Part shown: one piece after another, positions 50,801 to 60,300 of the stretch | Position numbering within the stretch: position 1 is the first letter of the stretch | Layout of the letters: every line of letters begins with the position of its first letter | From: Serilophus lunatus | Taxonomy: Eukaryota; Chordata; Aves; Passeriformes; Eurylaimidae | Assembly (NCBI GenBank): GCA_013399895.1 | Contig: VXBA01003292.1 | Span: forward strand, 392,371-456,370 | DNA length: 64,000 bases | Reading direction: 5' to 3' | Translations under genes and position numbers: made by a program | Notes under the pieces: model-generated | Database searches by the model: none | What the model saw: only the letters and a program-made list of their open reading frames with translations | Told to the model about the DNA's origin: nothing

Positions 50801-53800
50801 GGATTAGAATATCTCCCTCAACAAAAGAACACTTTAACAAACTCTATTTTGGTGTAGAGAGAAAGATGTATGATAGAGAAATGGGTACATTTTGTCTTAG
50901 CTATCTTAGAGACAGGACAACAACTGGGGGGAGATCACATTCCTAACTCCACACCTCCTCAAAAAAGATAAAGAACGGCAGGAGAAAAAAGCTCTTCTAC
51001 AGAAGAATATTTTTCTCCTACAAACCTACCTGGTAAAGGCCTTGGGGTGCACAGATGCTTTGAGATATTGGAAAACAGCAGACAGAAATTGTGTAAAATA
51101 GACACTTTGTCCAAAAAGAGCAGCACAGAACCATGGGCTATTGCAACATAGGAAACAAAGAGACAAACCAGGAATGAATTGTAGTCAGCTCCCACAGAAG
51201 GATGAATGTTGCACACTCATACTTTGCTCATATATAAACTGAAATAATCTTCCAGGCTGGAACAAGCAACTAAAATTTGGAACAAATCCTATAATGAAAC
51301 AGATGCATACCAAGGAAATAAGATAAAAAAAGGGCGAATAATTTCAGAAGTTTGAGGTTACGATCAAATCTATTCTTTGTAAAGTGTCCAGAAGGCAACT
51401 TGGCAGAAAAAAAAGAAGCATATTTTTGCCCCTGAAACAGAGGAAAATGCTATTAAACCTCGGGCAGAGGCCCTTCCTCTACTAGCTCTGGAGATCCCTT
51501 AGAGGGTTATTTCAACATAGAGAAAAATTTTAGCAGACCTCTGGCTCTGGCTATCGCTTCACAGGATATTTCCAAATGTAACCAAAATACAACTCAATGT
51601 TGTAAGTACTTCTGAAGAAAGACATCAACAAGTTAATACACTGTGCATGGTTCACCAACTTTCATTAATGCACCAGGGTCACAACACTCCTGCAGCAAAT
51701 AAAGTGAGCAGACTGACAACCACCCCTCAGAAATAGAGGAGAGCACACCTCGCCGGACTGCCACAGGGACACAGCACCTTTCCAGGGCACAGCTGCAAGT
51801 CCAGAACTCCAGCAAGAGCCCAGTAATACAGCGGGCTGTACATGAAGCAGAGCACTACAAGTTTTGTAGCTACAACCAGAAGATACTTTGCTACCTCCTT
51901 ATGCTGGAGAACACTCACCTGCACAAGCAGGGACAGCCGCCTCTGGCAGGCACACCCCAGCCAGATGAGTCCACAAGGCTGGCAATGCCACCCAGGCCTG
52001 CCGCCTGCAACCTGCTCTGTCCTGAGGACAGGACACACATGACAAACAGCCATCTCCATATCCATAGAAGAGCTACCAGAGTCCCTCGTGCCCGGTCCCA
52101 CCTTGGCAAAGCACAAGATGTTACTTCCCCACAGTGTCATCAGTCCTTGCTGAGCAGCTCAGAGTCCCAAAAGGCTGTCATTGAATCAGGAGTCAGCTCC
52201 TGGTATAGAAATATTCAGCAAGACACAGCATGACAACTAGTGATGTCAGTTGCCCTGAACCATAAACATTTTGAACTATTTTAGTACAATGGAAAGTTGT
52301 GGGAGGGAGAAAGAAAAAGAACAGGATAAAAATAGCCAACACGGCCTTGAAGAGTATTTTGCCCATAAGCCCCTTTCCCTACACACTGTTCTCCCCTCTT
52401 CTTTTCTGCCTGTCTCCAGGTTTCTCCATTAATCAGATTAGCTAAACAAGGTTCTTCTAATTACTTTCTAATACTGTGAACTGGACTAAATTACTGAAAT
52501 ATGTTTCTACCTAAATTAGAATAAAACAGGATAATTTTTTAAATGCTTGCTTTAGTCTTGTCAACACGTACAAGCATCATGGTCAACTCCTATCTTCAGC
52601 CATGCAGCAGAGAGGAGGCAGCCACATCAAACACCCTCCGCTCCTACCCACCTATGTCCTGCTTCATGGACACATTTAAGATGACTTTGTATTCTGTTTT
52701 TTAAATGATCATGCAAAGTTAACCTGGTTTCTTTCTGATCTTGCTATGAATTATTTCAGGAATAGAGAAGGAATTTAACTCCCCAAGAAATCTTAAGTGC
52801 TGGGTATAAAAATTCATAGCACCATCCAGAATGCCAACTGAGACTTGCTAATTTAACTGACTGAAACAATCATTATCACACTTTCATTGAAGACAAGTTA
52901 CTACACTCTCGAAAAGCACCTCTAGAATTTCCACTTTATTAGTAATGCCAAACAGCACACCTACCCAAAAACAATGGGGTTATTTTTTGGTTGGTATCCA
53001 AATCAATCCCTGCACACTGCTGTAAAAAAGGGAGGCACTTATAAGAAAGGGGAGATTTAACTTATCTATTCCCACACTCATCCGGGACTGTGTGTACATA
53101 TAAACCACGCTGTGATTTATCAAAAGACGTGACACGATGACATCACAACTCTGTAGCTGCATCATCCCTCTTTCCTGCCACCGTATCACTGATTATTAGT
53201 CAACTATCCCAGAGGGACTTGGTTTCACTGAAGACTTAAAAGGAGACACACTGAGTACAGTGCTGCATAAGGAATGGTCTCAGAAAAACTGCCTGTGCAG
53301 GCCTCAAAGTGCCACAGCACAGCAAATACTGAGCGCCTAATGAGGACTCGAGCACTGGCACAGGCAGCGAACACTGTGTCCTGAAATCACAGCATATGGC
53401 TCTGAAAAACACTTATGGCTCGCTCTGTTATCCACTGGGACCAAGAGGGGAGAGAATCTCTGGAACCTGAGTCTTCCTTCCACTTGTGCTGCTGGAGGCC
53501 AGTAAAACACACAGCTCTGCAAGGAAGCTAACAACAGCTGTGGTATCACAAAAAAACTTGATTAATGAAATAATACTAAAAAAGAGAATAATATTCCAAG
53601 TTTCGACATAATACTCTTTTCCCTTTCTCATTTCACCTCTTTGCAGAACCAGTAACAGAAATCAAAGTAACAAAACCCAGATAAACTGCATCCATTTTAG
53701 TTTTTCTTTCTCTCTAATTATGGGCTAAATAATTAACAATTCATTACAGGAGAGGGAAAAAATTGAGTAACGTATTTCAAAAACATAAGAAGTAAAATGA

Positions 53801-56800
53801 ATGCCCTAATTAAACACTGTGTTAAGGTATACACACACCTTCTTCTCAGCTATGCTGTAATTAATTTAAAGGGGAGATGACACTCTTCTGATGGTGTTTT
53901 AATTTTTTTTATCATTACAAGTGAGTGGCCTTGATCCTATCCCTGAAGTGTTAAACACAGTTTACTAACCAATACGATGAAAGATACAAGCATCTCCAGA
54001 GTTCTTCATAGCTGAATCACTAATAATTTAAAGGAGCAATAAACCTAACAGTAGCTTTCATAAAACATTAATTAGAAAGACTGAGAACACATCTGTTGCT
54101 TTTGTTACATTTTTCTTGCTTTCTGGTTCAGTTGTCTTTCCTTATGTTCTTTTTACACTCTTCTTAGGTTCTCAGGGCTGCTGCTACTGCTTCTCGTGGA
54201 GTCTTTCTGCTTCCTCACACTTCCATCCTTGTTTCTTCCCTGTATTGATCCTTTGGCAGCTGTTATTACTAGTGTTTAACACACACAACTATCTGGCACC
54301 CAGCAACCAGGTGGTCTTGGACCTAACGACTAATAAAAACAACTTGCATGTTAAAAGCTTCAAGTGAGTTAGTTGTAGCTACACACGACCCGTGTAAATA
54401 ACATACACCAAATCTGCTACGCAGGGAATCAAACTGATTAAGTATTGTGTAAGAACAACTGAGCTTTGTAATTCTCAACCAGGAGAGAGACAGGAATGAA
54501 GGCAATTTAGAGTGAAGACAAGCATTCTATCCCTTGTCCATTGTGAACTTCTACAAGTCCTTCCAGGCTGTGGAGGGTTGGAAGGGAACTGTGATAATGA
54601 CAGTTCCCAGCCAGGCCTGAGAAAAGAGCCTAAAATACAGTGGGCTGTTTGTAACACCAGGCTATGCACAAGCAAGAGATTCTTGGATCTCATCACCAAG
54701 CCACTGATGACGGCTTGATCAACAGAAAAAGAATCATTTCATGCAGTTTAGCATTGATTCATCCTCTGTGCAGACTGCAGAAGACTCAGCAGTTTCAGGT
54801 GGCCAAGCTTAGAAGTAGTATTTGATGCTCTTTGTCCTACACTTACACCGAAAGAGGTGCCAAACCACGACAGTACTGTGGGATACATCTAATTTAACTT
54901 CTTAGGACTACAACACAAGTACTATCAAGTGAGGTGATCGCTCTGTGTCGGGGTGCCATTGTACCTCTGCATTCAGTCATGGCTTTAAAGCCTCTGTTCT
55001 TATCTACCAACAATAAGGTGGACAAAGCTCAGCTGCAGACGCCTCTCTTCAGAGGAATCCCACTACAGCTGCCACCAACAAGCCACCATTTTTGTCCTAA
55101 ATGAGGTCCCATATGGTTCCTTCTTTCACCATCGCTGATCAGGCTTCCACTTTCTTAAGTACGACTACCAGATTTCTGCAATAAGAAAACTTTGATTGCA
55201 TTTAGGATTTATCTGGGCTACTAGCTAGAGACCTGGCACAGCTCCTTGTGCTCTTACACAGCCTGAGCTCTTTGCAGACTAGGATGACTTTATGTTTTAC
55301 AGAACAAAGATGAAGCAACACACATGAGGCCAGATAAGGCATCTGAAGAAAGATTCAAGAAGAGAAATAAGAGAACCAGTCTGGCATCTAAAGAAAGTTT
55401 TTCTTCCTTCACATTTCTCTCTAATTGTGAGCAGAAGGAGATAATACAAAATGAAGAGAGACATTAAAAAAACCCCATACTACAAAATAGTAATCACTCC
55501 TACCTAGTAACAGCTTAGCAAAATGAAGTTATACTAGTAATTGCCAAGCCCAAAACATTCAATGTGTGACAACAACATTTTCCTGCTTTCACAACAGGTT
55601 TATAGTGCACATAGTAAGAAAAGGAGAAAAGGCAAATACAATTAAGCATGATTTCTGCACATACTCCAGCAGAAGAAGAAAGGACAAGGCTATGTTACAT
55701 TTTTTCAAAAGCGTGCACTGAATAAATCGAAAATATAGATTTTACTGCTAAGTCACAGAAACTTAGCTGTACTTTAAAATAAACCGCCAGAGATACTGAA
55801 CAAAAGGTTTGGCAATTCATCCCTACAGAGGCACCCATCTATTTACATCTGGGAGTGCTGCCAATAGAACAGCCACCAAAAACTTCAAAAGCTTCACAGC
55901 ATGAATAGCAAGCCGCTGGCCAAAGGATTTTATGATATGACCAGCTGTGCAACACCATATTGAATTATAGACATACCACCCCCCAAAACTGCAAAGAATG
56001 GACACTGAACTTGTTAAAAAGCTGAAAGAAACCCAAATTCCTTATACTAATGTCTTCTATAGGAAAGTATTTCTAACGGGGGNTTTAAGAGCAACTCTAA
56101 GCAGCTGTTCTCACCGAGCCTGCTTCAAACCCAGTGAGCTCCTCTAGCCGAAGTCCCAGACAGAGCTCAGCCGCTTTGTGATCAGAACATACTGCTTTAA
56201 TAAATGGGCTCCCCTAAACTCGCTCGGGGAGAGACATGAGTCAACAGAGGAAGAGAGGGATAATGTTTCTGTTGACAAACATTTAACAATTGGCAACAGA
56301 CAGTAGGAAACGGGGACAAACGAAAGCTTGCCAAATAAAGTTACGCTGGAGGAACAAGGCTCCTTTTAGGAGCAGCTCTGCAACTCCTCATAGATCCCAG
56401 AAAAAATATCTGTACACACTTAACCAAAATAAAAAGCTGCAGTTGTTGAATAACAAGGCTGCTAATCCTAATATTTGTGGTGACGCTTTTCCCTGCCAAC
56501 CAGAACGGGTCAGAACTCCTCCAAATCAAGTTACTGCACATCCTTTGCCAAAGAGTCTGGTTTTGGTCTCAGCAGTCATCCACGTCTCAGCGTTCACACA
56601 AGTCCCTCTGAGCCACATGAGCAATTTTTTCCCCTCATCTTACAATATTTCTGTAGAAAACCTGCCAAAGCCTATGTAGCATCTTGGTCGCACTCCTTAT
56701 TCAGGCAAGCCGGGACCTTCGCTTACGTCCTGAAAATTCATTTCTCGTGAAAGCACAAACAAAACTTGACTGCAGCGTTAAGGGTGAACAAATGTTCCTC

Positions 56801-57063
56801 CCCAAGCACCAACTAGCTCTTCCCATTTCCACGCTCCCCGATCGCTACAGGGGACGCAGAGGCAGCCCAAACCAGCCTCCCTCGCTCCTCCAGACGCGAG
56901 CGGGCTGAGCAGCTCCCGGCACCCGGTTCCGGAGCTTTCACAGGAGCTCCATCTCCCCGCTCCCCCGGGATGCCCCGAGAGCAGCCGCCCTGCCCCGGCC
57001 CGCCCGGCGCCACCGGCGGACGCGTCCTTACCGCAGCACTTTGCCCACCGCCTGCAGGACCAT
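26524..57063 (-). CDS. MOB2: MOB kinase activator 2, complete coding region (5 exons joined)
   Basis: MOB2 is a cytoplasmic/nuclear adaptor of the Mob1/phocein family. It binds NDR1/2 (STK38/STK38L) kinases, competes with MOB1, and has reported roles in DNA-damage response, cell motility and neurite formation. Exons 57063-57032, 36625-36465, 35313-35220, 28475-28351 and 26834-26524 join in correct phase to 723 nt, 240 residues plus stop, close to the 237 I recall for human. Residues 12-64 hold KSKGKPNGKK, the ITDFEFKELV block and LPREIDLNEWLASN; 65-137 hold FFHHINLQYSTISEFC, QYYWYDERGKK and DEDVFPTKY; 139-213 hold LVKKICKYLFHVLAHIYSSH and LALELHGHLNTLY. The zinc ligands are intact: Cys83, Cys88, His162, His167. 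Residues 214-230 form a Ser/Gly/Asn tract before the conserved AQNHVKER end. All introns are GT-AG. The start is the inner ATG; an upstream in-frame ATG at 57141 would give 266 residues. Confidence 0.96.
26835..28350 (-). other. MOB2: MOB2 intron 4
   Basis: A 1,516-bp phase-1 intron, donor GTATGT and acceptor CTTTCAG. It contains a poly-T run near 27100. I see no embedded gene or recognisable mobile element. Confidence 0.9.
28351..28475 (-). CDS. MOB2: MOB2 exon 4
   Basis: 125 bp. The acceptor CTCCACAG ends at 28476 and the donor is TACG/GTATGT. It encodes the end of Thr96, residues 97-137 and the first base of Gly138. It covers QYYWYDERGKKIKCTAPQYV and DFVMSSVQKLVTDEDVFPTK, among the most conserved parts of the Mob fold; a human Val is Ile here (KIKC). 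Borders are fixed by phase and homology on both sides. Confidence 0.97.
28476..35219 (-). other. MOB2: MOB2 intron 3
   Basis: A 6,744-bp phase-2 intron, donor GTAAGT, acceptor CTCCACAG. It holds a small tandem repeat (29053-29081), a G-run near 32830, and a 168-codon forward-strand frame at 34008-34514 that I do not accept as a gene. A slightly GC-richer island lies at about 34290-34640. No exon or recognisable mobile element was found. Confidence 0.88.
29053..29081. repeat. Tandem dimer of a 15-bp unit
   Basis: TGCTCCTTTGGTTG occurs twice with period 15 inside MOB2 intron 3. The complement gives the mirrored peptide repeat seen in chance frames there. No function is suggested. Confidence 0.8.
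35220..35313 (-). CDS. MOB2: MOB2 exon 3
   Basis: 94 bp. The acceptor TTTTCAG ends at 35314 and the donor is AATAC/GTAAGT. It encodes the end of Thr65, residues 66-95 and two bases of Thr96: TTFFHHINLQYSTISEF followed by CTGESCQTMAVCN. Cys83 and Cys88 of the CTGESC motif are two of the four zinc ligands. One conservative change (Thr to Ser before Cys88) separates it from the human protein as I recall it. The exon is hidden from simple ORF scanning because a stop codon (TAA of the donor) ends its frame right after the splice site. Confidence 0.97.
35314..36464 (-). other. MOB2: MOB2 intron 2
   Basis: A 1,151-bp phase-1 intron, donor GTGAGT, acceptor TTTTCAG. Nothing else is recognised in it. 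Confidence 0.92.
36465..36625 (-). CDS. MOB2: MOB2 exon 2
   Basis: 161 bp. The acceptor TTTTGCAG ends at 36626 and the donor is AACA/GTGAGT. The first base completes Arg11, then residues 12-64: KSKGKPNGKKPAPEEKK, then LYLEPEYTKSRITDFEFK and ELVMLPREIDLNEWLASN. This is the common exon onto which alternative first exons are spliced in mammals, since known isoforms differ only before KSK. It includes the start of the Mob fold. Confidence 0.97.
44366..44747 (+). mobile_element. CR1 LINE 3' fragment, forward orientation, antisense to MOB2
   Basis: CR1 landmarks in order: GGTCTGGAGCACAGGTCTTATGAGG, ACAGCTGAGGGAGCTGGGGT, GGAAAAATTTCTTCACCAAA, CACTGGAGCAGGCTGCCCAG, AAAGTGGTGGAGTCACCATC, and the end ATGACTGGACTTGATCTCAAG with TTTTCCAACCCAAACAATTC plus TATGATTCC. 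It is about 380 bp, longer than the other copies, and 5'-truncated. Reverse and forward frames of 83-173 codons here are by-products of the element. Confidence 0.92.
45493..45533. repeat. Direct repeat, 15-bp word, period 26
   Basis: TCATAGATTAAGTGT occurs at 45493-45507 and again at 45519-45533 in MOB2 intron 1. It may be a small duplication; no role is suggested. Confidence 0.8.
56083..56083. other. Single ambiguous base (N)
   Basis: One N after a run of Gs in MOB2 intron 1. It does not affect any exon. Confidence 0.99.
57032..57063 (-). CDS. MOB2: MOB2 exon 1 coding part
   Basis: ATG at 57063-57061 in strong context (A at -3, G at +4) opens MVLQAVGKVL plus two bases of Arg11, then the donor CG/GTAAGG. 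Splicing to exon 2 gives VLR-KSKGK in frame, and residues before KSK vary between isoforms in mammals. The frame stays open upstream to beyond 57500, so a longer N terminus is possible. Location inside the CpG island supports this as the main first exon. Confidence 0.8.
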
Positions 57064-57141
57064 CTTGCAGCTTAATCCGGGTTTGGGACTCTGGGCGAGC
57101 ACAGGCCGTTCACCGGGGAGGCTGCAGTGATCCCCGACCAT
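57064..57141 (-). CDS. MOB2: Possible 26-residue N-terminal extension of MOB2
   Basis: An in-frame ATG at 57141-57139 (context ACCATGG, A at -3 and G at +4) lies 26 codons upstream of the annotated start. If transcription starts above it, scanning ribosomes should use it first, giving MVGDHCSLPGERPVLAQSPK and so on, for a 266-residue protein. I recall a human MOB2 isoform of similar length (about 268), but cannot confirm that its start matches. If the start site lies below 57139, this is 5' UTR or promoter. Confidence 0.4.
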
Positions 57142-57339
57142 GGTACGGCGGGGGCGGGGCGCAGCGGAGCGGAGCGGAGCAGAGAGGGGGACACGGCTCG
57201 GCTCGGCCCGGGCTCCCCGCCGCTGTCCCCGGGCAGCCGCCGCCCCGCCCGGCCCGGCCCGGCCAGGGGTCCCCGCCTGCTGCGGGAGCGGGGCACGGGC
57301 AAAAGCGCCTCGGCCAGCCCGGCTGCCAGCGCAAGCACC

Positions 57340-60300
57340 CCCATCAACACTCTCTGCCTCTCCTTCTGTCAGCCGGAGAGCAAGCGAGGCAAAGTAGGAC
57401 GGTGCCTGACATGGGGCAAGTAAGCTGCTGTCGCTGTCTGCAGTACAGGCCCCATCCGTAATGGGGCCAGGCTGGACTCCCAGGGAGACACAGGAATAAT
57501 GATGCCTTTTGTGAGCAAGGCTTTGCACTGCTGTCAGGACCCGAGGACACTCAAGGGCATGGGCTAACCTACAAGAGCAGAGCTACAGACGGTCTGCCAG
57601 GAGCAGTTCTACATAGTGCATGTCAACCTAGCAGTGACATCAAGAGGCCTAAACAGAGGAAAGGTGAAAAAGAATAAAACCATAAACAGCAAGAGCTGCC
57701 TTGCCATTGCGACCAGAGCTACAAGCAGGCACTTGGGTAATGGTCCACAGAGGATGAGTGATTAAGCATTGTCCCCAGACATAAGGTCCACTGCGACATG
57801 CCAGCAGTTTTACCCAGAGAAATCACTTTGCCATGAGTTCAAACAGACCTTAGAAAGGCACTGTATGTCCAGCTACTTACCCATAGAATAGAACCGCCAC
57901 TCCACAGCCCTTTGGGAAAGGCAGCTGTGCCCACAGCTTGCTGATGTAGCATTTAGAGCCAAATCACAACAAAAAATGTGACAGGTGTGGCAAAATGTGA
58001 CCTAGAACACAAAGCCCTGAGGACATCCCTTATTCTGACACACTAAAACCTGACCCACGACAGCTCAGGGAAAACAGAGGGTTTGCCATTTTACATACAC
58101 CTGCAACACAGGCTGCAATCAGAGGGAGCAATTCCCCAGACAAGGATAGCCAAGCACTCCAGTTCGTTTACTGAATGGGCACATTTGCTTGTAAACAGAA
58201 GGCCAACAGGCTTGTTGAATTAAACCTAACACAAATAATGACACTGCTGCCGTCACCAACCTGGCATCACTTGGTCAAACCGAGTGGGAATGTGGCTGCT
58301 GTTTGCACAAACCCAAGAAACCACGACCACGTGATGCAACTCGGAGGAATAATGTGTCACTACTCAGTCCCAAAGCACCTACACAGGCAGTGGTGTTTGT
58401 CAGCTACGCACTTTTAGTCGCACGTCCAAATGAGGCCTCCGCACCCTTGTGAAGCAGGAGGTATTTTTATTCCCACTCTCCAAGCAATCCACTTAAGATG
58501 GAGTTTTAATGACTTGATTGATAGTACACAGGAAGCCTGCGGCTGAACACAGCTCAGCTTTCCATGCTTCATACAGATTATCCAGTCCATGAAAAATCTG
58601 ATGCTCCTTCAACCTTTACCCCAAATAACAGCAACTTGTGACAGTAACATTAAAAAGCAGGAGTCCTGGCAAATGGAGGAAGGGCACCTGTCAAGAGGGC
58701 AGCTGCCCTCGATTTGTTTACCAGGGAAATCTGCACAGAGACAATTTTGTTTGTTAAAGAACCACCTTAAAAACAAGCCTGTGACATAAAGCAGCTTAAG
58801 TTTTAATGAAAGTCTCTCTAAAAACTAAATTAAAGCAGAATCCAGGGGTGAAACCAAAATAAATACAGCTCTGTGGTATTAGAGTTGCACTAAGAAAGCT
58901 GACCTCTCCATGACTCTGACGGCTAAACAGTGGCTCTTCAGAGACAGAGGTGCTGTCATCTCACACAGGTTAGGAACTGATGCTCTGTTGTTAAAACTGA
59001 TAGATCAACTGAAACACAATTTTCAAACCTGGTATCTTTTTACTTAGTTCTCTATTCTGCCAGCTTCTGCATCAAAACAGTTCTTTCTTTTCCCTTTCCT
59101 CAACCAAACGTCTCCATGGCACCCTTTCCAACTTTTCCTCCACCTATCAGTTTTCCTCTATTCAAGCAGTATCCCCTTTTTGCATCAACTGCATGCTACA
59201 GTTTACCTGTAGTATAGAATTTTATGCAAGTTGTGGGAAACTCCAGCATCTCAATTTTAAATGCTTCAAAATAATAAAAATCAAACAGGTTGTTAAAGGA
59301 AGCACAGCTTAAGCACACACACTTTATTCATGTGGCATCAACATAAATAATTTAAAATACATGTGCAATACAGATTCTCACACTTCAACAAGATTTAGAG
59401 AACATGTGCAGACACAAGTGGGTTTATGTGAGAGCTGCTTCATCCATCTACAAGCAATGTGTTTATTTGAACACAGCTGCTGGTCTGATCTCTACCTATG
59501 CATATTCTGAAGGATGCAATTCCTTCAGACCGTGTCTTACAGCCCTGTGAAATCCTGACTATTTACAGCCATCAGAAGCTTCTTTTGGACTTGCTTCCTC
59601 AACATCCTCTGCATGTACCAACTGTCGGATCCAACCTTAGGCCAGGTGTGCTTCAGCACTGGTAAACTGCTTCTAGCATATGCCTTACCCACCAGACAGC
59701 CTTGAAAGATCACCAAGTTGTGTATTGAAATCATCACTGAAACATTAACAGAAATACCTGTGAGTGGACCTACCAACGGCCGTGTGCTGGACTTACAGAC
59801 ATGTCAGCAGAACAGTAATATCACCAGTGGCACAGGGGGAGGGCAAAACAGCACACTGGGAAGAGAGGAACCCCATTTCTCAGCACTTACACATGACTAT
59901 GTCCTTACAGCACACTGATGGAAAGCTTTCTACATTGATCCCAACCACCAGGCCAAGGAATGGTATTTATAAATTTTATGAATAATGCTTTGTATTTATA
60001 ATGCTGTTATAAGAAGCAGTTAACAATTATATACTTATTTGCTCCTTTTACAGTTCCATAAAAAGTATGTGTGTAAAGCAGCCACCACAGGGATGTATAC
60101 TGGTACCCAGAGGTTTGGCAAAGAAAGCCAGTCATATTCAACCCAGACAAGCAATATGAGAGGAAAAAAAAAATCATAACCATTATTTTGATTAAGGTGC
60201 AATTCAGTATTTATATGTATAGAAACGAAGTCTTGCATCAGACTGTAAAGTTCTGTTTTAAATTAAGCTTGTGTGTCCCGCTCTTGCATGTTGTTGACAT

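Larger units (their letters stand above)
36626..57031 (-). other. MOB2: MOB2 intron 1
   Basis: A 20.4-kb phase-2 intron, donor CG/GTAAGG, acceptor TTTTGCAG. Apart from a forward CR1 fragment at about 44.37-44.75 kb, a few short repeats and a single N at 56083, it is unique AT-rich sequence. I searched for an alternative MOB2 first exon (a short Met-Asp-Trp-type start with a phase-2 donor) and could not identify one. No nested gene was recognised; the open frames are short or lie over the CR1 fragment. Confidence 0.88.
56820..57335 (-). promoter_or_regulatory. MOB2: CpG-island promoter of MOB2
   Basis: About 500 bp with abundant CpG and very high GC in a region otherwise AT-rich. It includes GC boxes (GGGGGCGGGGC near 57150-57160), GGAGC pentamer repeats (about 57163-57181) and (GGCCC)n (about 57247-57266). 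No TATA box is evident. It surrounds the first MOB2 exon, as for a broadly expressed housekeeping-type promoter. The transcription start is likely between about 57080 and 57300. Bidirectional transcription is possible, but there is no coding evidence for a divergent gene. Confidence 0.85.

Noticed and set aside
57028..57550. Several forward and reverse frames of 68-166 codons around the CpG island
   Set aside because: GC-rich DNA has few stops. Apart from the MOB2 start frame, these are Arg/Pro/Ala-rich shadows of the promoter.
57876..57885. ATGG/GTAAGT minus-strand donor upstream of MOB2, considered as an alternative first exon
   Set aside because: The frame that would join exon 2 has no nearby Met and its peptide resembles no MOB2 start. 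Several such donors are expected by chance in 64 kb.
58570..58600. Reverse-strand ATG-GAC-TGG resembling the Met-Asp-Trp start of mammalian MOB2
   Set aside because: The following codons do not match and no donor of the needed phase follows.
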